From Brachynemurus nebulosus (lineage: Eukaryota; Arthropoda; Insecta; Neuroptera; Myrmeleontidae): DNA of 64,000 nt. Every line of letters starts with the position of its first letter. Within the stretch, counting starts at the first letter, position 1. The notes beneath the pieces were generated by a model. That model ran no database searches. It was not told the origin of the DNA and saw nothing but the letters and a program-made list of their open reading frames with translations. Where the stretch lies: positions 85,337,150 to 85,401,149 of the forward strand of contig JAPWDM010000001.1 in NCBI GenBank assembly GCA_035578155.1, in the 5' to 3' direction. The position numbers and the translations under genes are program-made. Below are positions 49,365-60,720 of the stretch, one piece after another.

Positions 49365-49725
49365 GTTTTATGACGGAAGTAACGTCTTTTTTTCATATAT
49401 TTGTACAAAATATAAATAGATAAAGAGTCGTGGGGTCTTGAACTGTATTATTTTGTAGCTAGGAAAAAACTGTTTACTTTTTTGTAACTACGAAAAAAAT
49501 TGTTGATTATTAATTTTTTGAAATTATTTGACAATTTAAAACGTCAAAAAATGTATTTTCGATTATTCGCTTAATTATGGAAATTTGTCCAGGATTAATT
49601 ACGGGCGACCGACTTTTTTATATTTTTGGGTATATTTACTTTCTAATTTCACTTAAATTATGAGGGTGTTCGATGACGGGGATTTTCATACCATTGGCTC
49701 TTGGTCTATAGGTCTAGTAATGAAA
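49365..49725. repeat. Right arm of 6.4-kb composite inverted repeat
   Basis: Complement of 43330-43690 at roughly 90% identity, ending GGTGTTCGATGACGGGGATT with CCATTGGCTCTTGGTCTATA outside it. It starts a few bases after the hAT copy ending at 49344. Confidence 0.75.
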
Positions 49726-50269
49726 ATTAATACCTAATGAAAAATTTCTTTCATAGTTACCAAAAAAGTAAACAATTTTTTTCCTAACTACAATATAATA
49801 CCTACATATTCGAACGAGCTTGTGACGTAAGCTGCTTTTGCTTGATGTTTTTGATTACGTCATTTTTAACGTAAATTTTGTAATTTTATTTAATTAAAAT
49901 TTTTATATTTTTGAATGAAATAACCTGTAAAAAAGCAATATTCAGTATCATTATGACTCGAGTAATTATTTAAAAATCAAAATAGATATTTTTTTAACTA
50001 CTGTCAAATACCCCATTGATAATAACTGGACAGTCCAGTTGTTTATTTCTTAATAGGATACAAATAGTATTTTGCACAGTAAATAAGTAAATTCATAGTA
50101 GTCATAGGTAAAAATATTATCGGTGATATCTATAGAAATATTTATTAATACTTACAAAAATTCCAAAATTATTTTTTCACAAATGCTTAGCAACTATAAC
50201 TAATTTGCATGATTTTTTTAAATAAATTCATAGATTGCTGTATACATTGAAAGAAAATTGACATTTTAC

Positions 50270-50455
50270 GGTTTTTCGTAAATTTCTATGGTTAGACAAA
50301 AAATTCTGCAAAACCCTTTCTTAGCGAGCTCCTACGATCCAATAGGGACCTACATGCCAAATTTCAAGTTTGTAGGTATTATAGTTTTGGAGATTTCTTG
50401 ATATATGAGTGAGTGGTATTTCGCTTTTATATATATAGATAACACCTATCTTTAA
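50270..50455 (+). repeat. 3' part of a widespread dispersed repeat
   Basis: CCTACGATCCAATAGGGACC, then AATTTCAAGTTTGTAGGTAT, ending TATATATATAGATA. The phrase style is the same as the CTAGCTACGACCCGCGG repeat at 39841-40970, and this probably is its other terminus. Confidence 0.45.
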
Positions 50456-50515
50456 AATTAGAAAATGAATGACAAATTACAGAAAATATTATAAAATATG
50501 ATGTATTTTTTTTTA

Positions 50516-50716
50516 GCCCGTTCACATTATTCCAGTAGCATTCCAGTCCAGTAATCAAAACCAGCGCTGGAATGTCACTGGAACAATGTAGACCGGTACT
50601 GGAATGTACTGGAGTGTATCTATTCCTGTAAGCAATCCAGTCGAGTGACTGGGATTGACGGTTTACTTTTCATTCCAGTTAGCCTATTCCAGCGTCACTG
50701 GAATAGTGTAGACGGC
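50516..50716. mobile_element. ATTCCAG-word MITE, Harbinger-like ends
   Basis: Ends TTAGCCCGTTCACATTATTC and, in complement, TTAGCCGTCTACACTATTCC. The 200-bp interior consists almost entirely of CCAGT/ACTGG words (about 18 occurrences). Its terminus resembles the TTCACACTA families at 47295 and 56055. Confidence 0.65.
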
Positions 50717-50776
50717 TAATCCAGTGCTGGATTAAACGTTGAACAGTGAACAAGCATTGTTCACTGAACTTGTTTT

Positions 50777-51060
<284 letters not shown>

Positions 51061-51264
51061 AGGGGAGAAAGGTCTCAATTTACTAATTAAGTTTTGCTAG
51101 TTAATTTGTTCCGATTATGTTTCATTTCAGAAATTTTTGATTGTCAAAAACTTGTTAAAAAATGGCCCCTAGAAAAAAATCCTTAATCAGGCTCTGACTA
51201 CCTAACATATTTTTGCTTTGTTTTTGTTTTTTTTGAATGTTAAACTTTTCGTCAACAATAGTAT

Positions 51265-51420
51265 ATTGTACAATAAGTGGGAAAAGAGGCTTATTTCACA
51301 CGAATATGAGTTTGTTGCGCGAGCCCGCAGGGCGAGTGCAACAATTCGTATGAGTGAGAAATAAGCTTTTCCCACGTATTTTACACTATACTTTTTCTAC
51401 GAGCACATTTTTTTCGTAAA
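51265..51420. repeat. Hairpin with GC-rich loop
   Basis: GTGGGAAAAG, then GCTTATTTC, CACGAAT and TTGTTGC pair with TGCAACAATTCGTATGAGTG, GAAATAAGC and TTTTCCCAC. The loop GCGAGCCCGCAGGGCGAG is GC-rich in an otherwise A+T-rich region. It is an inverted-repeat element or structured RNA candidate of about 130 bp. Confidence 0.7.
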
Positions 51421-51955
51421 ATTTAACATAAATAATTAAAATAAAATTTCAATAAGTAGTAAAAATTTTTTTAATTTATAATGTCAATGATAAGATGTTC
51501 AAATTTTTGCAAAAGTATACTTTGAAACTATGGAAACAATAATAAATAATCAACATACATTTATGTATATTTTTAGTATTATTTCTATATATTATATATT
51601 AAACTACCGGAACAGCCTACTTTTTTATTATATTAAGGCGTGGGAAATTATTTCGCACGCTCTTTTCCTTCTTTTCCGCATTGTGTGGGCAATTGTTAAT
51701 TTTTACATATAGTTAGCCATGCGCAAAATGTTACTTTTAATAGTAGGAGTAGAAAAAATATGTTTACCGAATCTTTTGAAATTAAGTGTACAGTAGCGTA
51801 CAAAAAAATTTAACATATTTTGTAATAAAACAATTGCAGGTAATATTTCATTAGCAAACATCTGTAGACTTACATCAACTTCAAAAATTTCTGTAAAAAA
51901 AAATTCATTCTAAACAATTAATTAGAATTTTTCTAAAATTTTTGTAGGTCATTAT

Positions 51956-52604
51956 TAGTCTTCGAAAACCTGCGGTGCTGACAGGACCGTACTTATATTT
52001 TCAAAACTTTAAACGTTAATAAATGGGGCTAAATACATTTTTTTTTTTAAAATTGTATTGGAATGTTCTCTATTAACCATCAGTTATTAGTAAAAATTAG
52101 TTTCAAGTTACTAAAAAGCGTTATTTTAGAAAAAAAAAATTTTAACTTTTTTTAAATTAAAATTGTTGAAAATTTGACTGTCTAACTGTACCTTAAAAGT
52201 TGTTTATAAAAAAAGAGTTGTTATTGAAAAAATATATTTTAAAAAATTCAAAACAATGTGTTGTCTCTCTTACATTTTACTGGAAGGAAAAAGACAATTG
52301 ATACACAAAAATCATTTACTTGTAACATCAAAACATACCTTACAAAATACATAAAATTTAAATCGGACCAAACAAGTTGTGACAACAAATGTATACACGC
52401 ATATTTAAAATATATTCAAAACATATCGAGATAAGAGGATACTATTCATACATATTCATATATAACTATATAAGGCATCCATAATTACCTGTTGTATATA
52501 TTTAAAATCGCATCAAAATGTTTTATCTAAAAAAAATAAACAATTTTTAATACCTTAAAAAAATAAAGACAATACTGTCAGCACCGCAACCTCTTCGATC
52601 ATTA
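51956..52604 (+). mobile_element. hAT-type element copy 2, TSD GTCATTAT
   Basis: Same family as 48710-49344, starting TAGTCTTCGAAAACCTGCGG and ending CTTCGATCATTA, with somewhat degraded termini. GTCATTAT precedes it (51948-51955) and GTCATTAA follows it (52605-52612). It lies tail to tail with copy 3, separated only by that octamer. Confidence 0.85.
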
Positions 52605-52612
52605 GTCATTAA

Positions 52613-53247
52613 TAGTGATCGAAGAGGTTGCGGGGCTGACAGTATTGTCTTTATTTTTTTAAGGTATTAAAAATTGTTTATTTATTTTAGATAAAACATT
52701 TTGATGCGATTTTAAATATATACAACAGGTAATTATGCGTGCCTATATACGGACAATATCCTCTTATATTGATATGTTTTGAATATATTTTAGATATGCG
52801 TGTATAAATTTATTGTCACAACTTGCTTGGTCCGATTTTAATTTTATGTATTGTGTTAAGGTATGTTTTGATGTAACCAGTGAATGATTTATGTGTATCA
52901 ATTGTCTTTTTTCTTCCAGTAAAATATGAGAGAGACAACGCATTATTATGTTTTCCAAAAAATATTTTTTTAAATGACAGCTTATTTTTTTATTAACAAG
53001 TTTTAAGTTACAGTCAGTCAGTCAAATTTTCAACAATTTTAATTTAAAAAAAGTTAAAATTTTTGTACTTTTTTAAAATAACGCTTTTTTGTAACTTGAA
53101 ACTAATTTTTATTAACAGCTGATGGTTAATAGAGAATATACCGATACAATTTTTAAAAAAAAAAATGTATTTAGCCCGATTTTTTAACGTTTTAAGTTTT
53201 GAAAATATAAGTACGGTCCTGTCAGCACCGCAAGATTTCGAACACTA
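52613..53247 (-). mobile_element. hAT-type element copy 3, inverted
   Basis: A 635 bp element in opposite orientation to copy 2, with ends TAGTGATCGAAGAGGTTGCG and CGCAAGATTTCGAACACTA. It is closer in sequence to copy 1 than to copy 2. It is flanked by GTCATTAA on the left (shared with copy 2) and GTCATTAT on the right (53248-53255). Confidence 0.88.
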
Positions 53248-53324
53248 GTCATTATACATAAAACTTTCGCTTTATAAAAATATAGGTTAGTAGTGTACGT
53301 ACCTCATTGTCATTAGGTCATTAT

Positions 53325-54012
53325 TAGAGTTGGGAGAACAGTGGTCCCGAACAGAATCGCCATATAAAATATTTTGAATTGGGGGGCTATAAATTTTATT
53401 AGAAGGCTGAGGATTTTCCCCTGGATTTGATGACTAGCCTAAGGAAGCTCTAAAGAACAAATCAGTAAAAATTAAAAATTACCCATTTTTCATAATATAA
53501 TATATAATTTTAATTTTAAAAATAATTTAAAAAAATTAATGTTGAATAAATAAGTGGTCGACTGTAATAGAAATTACTTTAAACGAATTCAAAACATTTA
53601 TATTGTAAACAATATCTCTATTTCCGTTGTGATTATTTTAATAATATGTACATGTCACCTTCTTTATACCTGCTTTAACGTAAACAAAATTGATTTTATT
53701 AGTAGATTGTATCACTCTAGTAGGTCGCTCACAAGACTGAACATGGTTTTGTTTTTGTATTAGAAAAATATAAAGATATGTATGTACATATAACAAGCAA
53801 AATGATTCATAATATTGGCAATTAAAAAACACAAACAGACACAAAACAACATTAACGATGTGGTATTAATAGTAAAACGTCGTAAAACTGATTTTTAAAA
53901 AGATTGATAATATTTTTACGTTTTATGACAGCCCTCCAGTTCTATTCGTAGCCCCCCAGTACAAAATATTTTATATGGCGACTCTGTTAGGGACCTTTTG
54001 TTCCCATCTCTG
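53325..54012. mobile_element. Second hAT-type family, TSD GTCATTAT
   Basis: A 688 bp element with left end TAGAGTTGGGAGAACAGTGG and right end, in complement, CAGAGATGGGAACAAAAGGT. The TIR extends through TCGCCATATAAAATATTTTG. It is flanked by exact GTCATTAT at 53317-53324 and 54013-54020. The TIR sequence differs from the preceding hAT copies. The overlapping 68-69 codon frames inside are not recognisable. Confidence 0.88.
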
Positions 54013-54306
54013 GTCATTATACCTATTTACAAAATACAGCTAATTGAGCTAATACATACTTGAAGTCACATAAACAATATTTTATTAGTTTATTCATTTA
54101 CCGGGTGTCAATTTAAAAACAAACCGGTCTCATATATTTGGAACTGTAAAAGATAATTAAAATTTCTCAAAACTGTTTCTAGAATATGGGGGAGAAACTA
54201 ATATAGCCAACATGAGAATTTTTTGCAACTTTAAAATTATAATATCCTATTTAAGCATGAAAGCTCTTTAAAAATTAAAAATCACAAAGTGATTGAAAAA
54301 ATTATT

Positions 54307-54379
54307 CGAATCGGCCGGGAATCGAACCCAGAATCTCCCGGTAACTAGCCAGGTGTGTTAACCATTACACCAATGATCC
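54307..54379 (-). tRNA. tRNA-Thr(AGU)-like sequence
   Basis: A 73-nt cloverleaf on the minus strand. The D arm is GTGT/ACAC with a GG-containing loop, the anticodon stem CCTGG/CCGGG with loop CTAGTTA (anticodon AGT), and the T arm CTGGG/CCCGG with loop TTCGATT. The acceptor stem pairs only in its outer five positions (GGATC with GATTC, one G-U); positions 6-7 mismatch. The internal A and B boxes (TGGTGTAATGG, GGTTCGATTCC) look intact, so pol III transcription is plausible. The weak acceptor and palindromic setting argue for a tRNA-derived pseudogene or SINE head rather than a working tRNA. Confidence 0.55.
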
Positions 54380-54517
54380 TGTGCTCGACAGTCGCCCGAG
54401 CCGGACATTTATTCAATCACCTAGATGTGTATTAGTACTCTCTCTAATTCGAGAAACAGTTACAATTCTTCAGTTTCAAACATTATCGAGTGCTTGTGAG
54501 ACATTACTACGTATGAC

Positions 54518-54590
54518 AAACTTTTGGTGTAATGGTTAACACACCTGGCTAGTTACCGGGAGATCCTGGGTTCGATTCCCGGCCGATCCG
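54518..54590 (+). pseudogene. Second tRNA-Thr(AGU)-like copy, 5' end lost
   Basis: Nearly identical to the minus-strand copy from nucleotide 7 onward (one change, GATCC for GATTC, in the variable region, plus one in the acceptor 3' strand). The first six or seven bases of the acceptor are replaced by AAACTTT, so no acceptor stem can form. The same A and B boxes are present. Confidence 0.6.
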
Positions 54591-55511
54591 GATAATTTTT
54601 TCAATCACTTTGTGATTTTTAAATTACATGTGGTTTTTGATCATACTATACCAAAGAAATCGAGTGCTTAAAAGTTTCAATTTAGCTGAACGTTAAGTGA
54701 ACATATGAATACTGCGTGTGTTATAAATGCAAACAAAAGTTTGTCATACATAGTAATGTCTCACAAGCACTCGATAATATTTGAAATTGAAGAACTCTTT
54801 AAAAATGCTATTCATTAATGCCAAGTATAATGTATCAATTATTATTTAGAATACGAAAAAGAGAAAAACGAAATTTTTAAAAAACTTTTCAATGATGTTA
54901 CTACAAGTAAGGTTTTGCAATTTCAAAAAATAGGGTTGGAGTGGCTAGAGCCTTAGGGGTTGGTTGTAGAGGATTCCAATGTGGGTCACAATGTTTTTCC
55001 CTCCATGTTATACATAGAAACGGTTTTGAAAAATTTTTTGATTATTTTTTACAGTACAGATATGACTGAGATGACGCTTGGTTTGTTATTAAAATTAACA
55101 CCCAGTTATTTTTGAAGCAAGCCATGATGATCATGGGAATCACAACGTTTTCAATACAACCAGTGTTAATACATACATGCTAAAATGTATATTATCATCT
55201 TTTTCTTTACCTGTGTATGTATGTGTGCACTGTTGTCTGTTACAAAGATTAGTTGAAGGCAAGACTTTTTAAAGTCACTCATAGTCATAAATTTTATCAT
55301 TTTGACATTTTTATTTACTTTTCAAAGGAATGGTAGATTGAAAAATATTGTTTCTCAGTTCTCAAATAAAAATAAAATAAATTACAAGTACACTAAAAAT
55401 CCATGCTAGGGTTATTTTTCTAATAAAATTTTTTCCCCAAAAATGTTAAAGGTAAATTGATACTTTCTAGTTATCCAACTTTCTTTAAAATGAAATAATA
55501 ATAAAATAATA

Positions 55512-56042
55512 CAGTTGATCCTTTTTTTGTGCGGTGGAGGGGACCGCATAAAAGAAATCGCAAAAAAAAAAAATATATTCAAAAATATCATAAATAGCTA
55601 TAAACAGTATAGTTTGATCCAGATTGTACAAAAAACTTTTTTTATGCGGTTGGTCGGGACCGCATAAAAAAAGTTTCATCGAAAAACCACTCAAAACGCT
55701 CAAAACTTAGAAATTTCCTTAGAAGTTGCTTCTATAAACAACATAAAGCCTTAATTTACACGTAGGAACATTTTATTTCCTTTTTATAATATTATAAAAA
55801 TTTTGAAAAATACATGTGTAAAAAAATTAAATGATGCAATAATTTATGTTCTTATGCAATGTACTGATTAAATGCTTAAAAGTCGTTAAAAAGTATTTTT
55901 ATCAAAGAAATTTATTATAGTAATTGTTTAATTTGTAACTGTCTCGTGATTTTGATTCACATTATGCATTTTAGTGGCCATATTTTACAAACCGCATAAA
56001 AAAATCGCACAAAAAAAGACCGCATAAAAAATAGTTCAACTG
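55512..56042. mobile_element. pogo-like MITE, TA duplication
   Basis: A 531 bp element with ends CAGTTGATCC and, in complement, CAGTTGAACTATTTTTTATG, flanked by TA on both sides. GACCGCATAAAA words occur five times in both orientations. CAGT ends and TA targets fit pogo/Tigger-type mobilisation. No transposase is present. Confidence 0.8.
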
Positions 56043-56054
56043 TACTGTGAATAA

Positions 56055-56320
56055 GCCCCGATTTACATTAATGCTCCGCTCTCGATACGATATCACTACG
56101 CTCCCGATTCGATAAAATATTCTTACACCGTAAACAATGAGTGTATTCACATCATCGCTCTGATATCGGTCCGATATCAGTGACGGTTCGCTCCCGGTCC
56201 AATGCCACTCCAATATCAATACCACTCAGGTAATATTTTATCGGAGCGATATCAGACTTGTTATGGCTTGCACCTATAGGGTAAACACTTTTTTGATTCC
56301 ACTCCACTTCGCTTGCATTC
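56055..56320. mobile_element. TTCACACTA-type Harbinger-like element
   Basis: Starts after TAA with GCCCCGATTTACATTAATGC and is filled with GATATC, ATCGGAGCG and CGCTCCCG words. Its right part (56225-56300) matches the left part of 47295-47697. The right boundary is unclear. Confidence 0.5.
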
Positions 56321-56403
56321 AGTTAACATAATTGAATTTATAGTGTACTATGGATACATTTGGTTTATATTGTTAGCAAAAAATTTGTCTACTGTTTAAC
56401 TAA

Positions 56404-56848
56404 AGCGGGTTCTACACGATGCTACGAACGTTCCTTCCAACGTTCGATCGAACGTTTGAGGCAATTAAGTTCGATAGTTGATGCGACGAATGTATCTGCT
56501 ACACGGTGAATCGAATGTTTGATCCAATACGAATGATGATGTGTTGGTACTCAGTCGACAACGCTGTTATCTGTCTGATGTTATCTCTAATGTTATACAC
56601 TGATGTTGTCTCTCTTCACATGAACGAGTCGTGCGCAACCAACGAACGCAACCAACACTGACCTTCAAACGTTCGAAGCATCCCTTTGACTCGGTGCAAG
56701 AATACCGACATCGAACGGGACACGACCAAATGCGAATGTTTGACGCTCGACATTGGACACTCGTAGGTTCGAACAACGGCTACACGATGCTATGAACCAT
56801 CCAACGTCGAATGTTGGAAGGTGTTCGTAGCATCGTGTAGCAGCGGCA
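56404..56848. mobile_element. Harbinger-like MITE, TCTACACGATGCTACGAAC ends
   Basis: A 445 bp element with ends GCGGGTTCTACACGATGCTA and, in complement, GCCGCTGCTACACGATGCTA, flanked by TAA at 56401-56403 and 56849-56851. The interior repeats CGAACGTT, TTCGA and CTACACGATGC variants throughout. The overlapping minus-strand frames (56567-56871) are readings of these words, not genes. Confidence 0.8.
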
Positions 56849-57439
56849 TAATACATATGTACCAATACCAATACATATCAGTAGGTAATACTAATACATA
56901 ATATGTATACCTTTTCCAACAATATTTGGAATGACTTTTCGAGAGGGTGTTATTAGTGACCATAAACTTTCAAGATGTTAAATTATTTTATTGCTTACAA
57001 CAAATACCACCCTATGTTCACTCCAATTGTATTTAAATTTGTTACCTGTTTTACAAGCGACGGTTTCTTTTTGCATTCATATAGATAAGTAGGTATCATG
57101 CAGTGAACAATACTGCTGATTATTGCCGTACTTGAAAAGTCATCTCATTTAAATATTGAAAAACTATACCAATACATACAAATAGAGACACATAATATGT
57201 ATGTATAATAAAGTCAGTGTTATACCAGAACTTCTTAAAGTGTGACATAGTCCGGACACATACATGAAATGCATACTTATCGAGACATACATACATTGTC
57301 GGCTCGCAAAAATCTATATTATAAAAATGTCATTTAATTAGAACTAATGTTGGCATTACTTTAGTTTACTATTAGTTAACTAAACTTTGTAGTCGATTGA
57401 TTTACTCACTGTTGAAACGAATATGTTGTAGAACAATAA

Positions 57440-58260
57440 AAGATAAGTGACACGTATTTTTTATACCTGCGGAAAAACGGTTGGAAAGAGTGAAATCGCA
57501 CTTTAAAAATTAGGGTAAAAATTGAATTTTTCAAATATGTATCTCAAAAACGGTGAGAGATAGATAAAGCATAAGTATGTTATATTACTTTTTAAAAAAA
57601 AAAAGCTATTTACTAATATGTCAACATGTGAATATTATCAAAATAATTACTTCCGAATTTGGATTATCTAAAGATTAATGTAAATGACTTTATTATGTTT
57701 GCTTTTAAATGATAGATAGATACTTGTCATTATCGAAAACTTTGATTGTAAATATCTCGTAAGCGGAGCGTCGTAGCGAAAAAATAACGAAATTTTTGAA
57801 GGCTTAAGCGAAGCTAGTTGTGAGTATTCCAAACATATTGCGACTGTCAAAACCTACTTTTCGTTATCGAAAATTATCGATATCGAAAATAACGATATTT
57901 TAAAAATTTTAACATGTAAATTTCTACACATTCGTTATCATTTGTATTATAAAATTCTCTAAAATTTTTAGTAGCTTTTATTTCCAGTATTTTTTCTTTT
58001 ATAATGAAGAAATTAATTTACATAATTTTTTATCCGCGTAAATTGAATCCGCGTGAAACGGATATTCACGTAAATTGAGGGACCGTTGTCGCGGTCCTTA
58101 ATTAAAAACGCATTTTTAAAATAGTACAACTAATTGTAAGTAATCGTTTTTACCCAGGTTTCGAGAATTTTTCCGGGAAAATACCCAATAATTACCCAAA
58201 TGGGAATATTCCGGGAAAATCCCGATCGGGAATTTTCTCGTTGCCCATCTTTAGTGCAGA
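57440..58260. other. Unassigned stretch with GGGAAAATAC end
   Basis: A GAAAAT/ATCGA-rich patch at 57850-57900 precedes a block of GGGAA/TTCCC words at 58150-58250 ending TTGCCCATCTTTAG, the complement of a CTAAAGATGGGCAA hAT-like terminus. No partner end or duplication was found. No gene supported. Confidence 0.4.
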
Positions 58261-58399
58261 ATGTATATTATTTAAAATGAATTTTAAAAAAATTATTACA
58301 TGTTCGAAGTATTAGTTTAATACCGACTTTAATACTATACGTAGCATGTACAGGATATGATACTCCATGTTATTATGCAAAACATAACAAAGTTTATAT

Positions 58400-59100
58400 C
58401 TAAATCTTGTTCTCTGTCTAAATCTGTCTTTTACAAACAAAAATTATTTGGTAGCCATAGAGTTAAAAATGAATTTTTGATCTTATTGTTAGTGGGAGAA
58501 TTGAGAGATGAAGAAATAGACGGTTATCCGATATTGTTTTAATTTTTATCCTCTAATGTACTTTGCTTTCCGAACCATCAAATATGGACTTTGTAGATGG
58601 ACGTATGTGTGTGTGCTAATTATACAGTGAATGAAGTTGAATACAAATAAATTGTGTATTATACCAAAAATTAACAACAATGTTTTATGACAGTTAAAGG
58701 AAAAAGTTTTTAATTTTTGAAATTTACAATTAATGGAAATTTTTTTTGAAACTTCTGTGTTCTGTTCTTGTAACTTTTATAAATCTATAACTTCTATGTT
58801 GTGTTCCTTTTTTGGTTGTTTGGCAATTCGTAGTTTTTAATGTAATTTGTTATTAAATTAATACTGCATAATGCAGAGTTATGGTTTTTACAACATTCAT
58901 AATGTCCTGTGATATAAAAAACTGCAAAATTTTAAAAACTATAAAAATATTTCATAAACTTATTTTAATCAGAATTTATGAAAAATGTGTTCGGTTTCTT
59001 TTGTACGATACAGTATATATCAATTCAATAATCAACAGATGTTTACATAATTATGATGTTAAAATAATTTTTTTTTTAAATGTTTATTATACAGGGTGTG
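58400..59100. other. Stretch with no feature recognised
   Basis: Short open frames of 61-74 codons occur but lack conserved motifs and splice context. A+T-rich; nothing supported. Confidence 0.4.
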
Positions 59101-59244
59101 AATAATTTTAGTGTGGTCAGAGGCGTATTCAGAAAAATTGGGCTGACTGGGATGCGATTTTTTCAGATAGCGAATTCCGAAAAAAATTTATGTCTTCCGC
59201 AATTATACATTGAGATAAACAATCTGTCAAAAGGACGAGAGTTA

Positions 59245-59254
59245 TTTACTTTAC

Positions 59255-59335
<81 letters not shown>

Positions 59336-59520
59336 GTGTGTATGTGTTTCCACGATAACTCTCGAACGAAACGTCTAATGCTTATGAAATGTTGTGTGCG
59401 AACTGGATTCCGAATTGGCTTGGCTAAGTTTGTTAGCCAGACACGTCGGATGCCCAGAAGTATAGTACGGGCGCCGACGTTAAAAAATCGTTGTCATCGA
59501 GTTTCGAGTTGAATTGATTA
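59245..59520 (-). repeat. Foldback-family fragment around TA array
   Basis: TTTACACCCT borders a (TA)n array (59259-59336), followed by CACGATAACTCTCGAACGAA, then CTAAGTTTGTTAGCCAGACA with CGTCGGATGCCCAGAAGTAT. The latter blocks are the complement of 23240-23265 and 24180-24270. This confirms the block order of the family. Confidence 0.7.
59259..59336. repeat. (TA)n microsatellite
   Basis: About 35 TA units followed by TGTATATATATGTGTG. Confidence 0.95.
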
Positions 59521-60167
59521 TGTTGATTTATTTCATATTTAGTACTTTTACGAAGTAATTATCGGCCGCGGCACATCGTGTCGGGTAATGCGTGAGAATC
59601 GAATTCCGGTGGCTTCTGGCACTGTACTATTACGTGACAGAGTTACAGTTTTTTTTCTTTTTAATTTTGTAGAACTCAATGAGTATAAATGAAATCAATT
59701 TGTCGGCCATATGAACTATTGTCAGATAACTCAGGCCGACCAAAGTAATGCGCAAATTATGAGTTGACTATTACGTCATCAAGTTTTAGGCTATATTATA
59801 CACCAAATTAAAGCTGAAACTACGTAGATTCCTAATATTTTTGTCGGCCAGCTTGGAGCCTGTCGGTTTTCTCAGTCCGACGGAATTTATCATTAGAAAA
59901 AGTATGTCTTTTGCCACCAATTAATGTACATATTTTAGGAATGAATCATTGTGTATATGTATTTTTGATTTTTAACACTAAAATAACGTTCTATTTCTTC
60001 TACAATTTTAATAAATTTATTGTTACCAGTAAATCATATATAAATAATATGTAATATGTTTTAATAATATTAAGTTTCAATAAAATTAACTTACAATAAA
60101 TTATTACATTTTGTTATAAATCTCAAAATGTTTTGAATGAGTATTTAAAAATTTAAAATGCATAACA

Positions 60168-60720
60168 GATTTTTTGGGTAGTGTAAAAATTATGAGTCCA
60201 TGTTCAAATGCACATTCAAGTGGTTCAAGTGTATATAATTTGATTTGATTTTTGAGTTCTATACTGAGCTAATTGTATCTTCATGTATGTCAGAGTCAAA
60301 GACGGTTTTTTGTGTTTGACAGAAAAATTGTTTATCATTACTAGGAAATTGGTGTCATATTACAACAAGTATTGTACAGACACGTAACTTTACCATAGTT
60401 TTCGATTAAAATTTGAAAAAAATGAAGAAGAAATTTAGTTACAGTAACTAGATTTAAATATATATTTAAATATGTATAATATATAAAATATAGTATAAGT
60501 ATAAAATAAATATTATGTAGAAGTATGCCATTTAATTATTCCTCTTTATTTTATAATCATTTAGTATATTTACAGGTAATATTTATATTTTCAATAAAGA
60601 TATAATTAGCCCGTATAGAACCCAAAAATCAAATCAAATTATATACACTTGAACCACTTGAAAGTGCATTTAAACATGGACTCATAATTTTTCTACTACC
60701 CGATTTTTTTTTTTTTAAAG
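60168..60720. repeat. Foldback element, 120-bp arms
   Basis: AAATTATGAGTCCATGTTCA and AAGTGGTTCAAGTGTATATA at the left are mirrored at 60600-60718 with about 90% identity. The loop of about 310 bp is A+T-rich. It immediately precedes the CXC-like fragments. Confidence 0.8.

Larger units (their letters stand above)
54265..54803. mobile_element. Foldback element carrying two tRNA-like units
   Basis: A mirrored pair of units, each with a tRNA-like head and a tail AATTTTTTCAATCACTTTGTG with ATTTTTAA, point away from each other. The spacer is 54380-54517. Part of the spacer (54445-54523, CGAGTGCTTGTGAGACATTA and ATGACAAACTTTTG) is itself repeated in inverse at 54733-54803. The pattern suggests tRNA-derived SINE heads captured in, or forming, an inverted-repeat element. 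Confidence 0.65.
55230..58340 (-). repeat. Dispersed repeat R, inverted copy split by MITEs
   Basis: R blocks appear in complement near 55300-55480 (AAAATATTGTTTCTC), 56320-56395 (AATTTATAGTGTACTATGG), 57205-57240 (AAAGTCAGTGTTATA) and 58285-58340 (AGTATTAGTTTAATACCGAC). Between them sit the pogo-like element, two Harbinger-like elements and unassigned sequence. Order is kept relative to the copies at 31930 and 45690. Confidence 0.55.

Noticed and set aside
56567..56871. Two overlapping minus-strand frames, one Cys/Arg-rich
   Set aside because: They fall wholly within a 445-bp MITE built of CGAACGTT and CTACACGATGC words; two unrelated open frames overlap there, as expected for chance.
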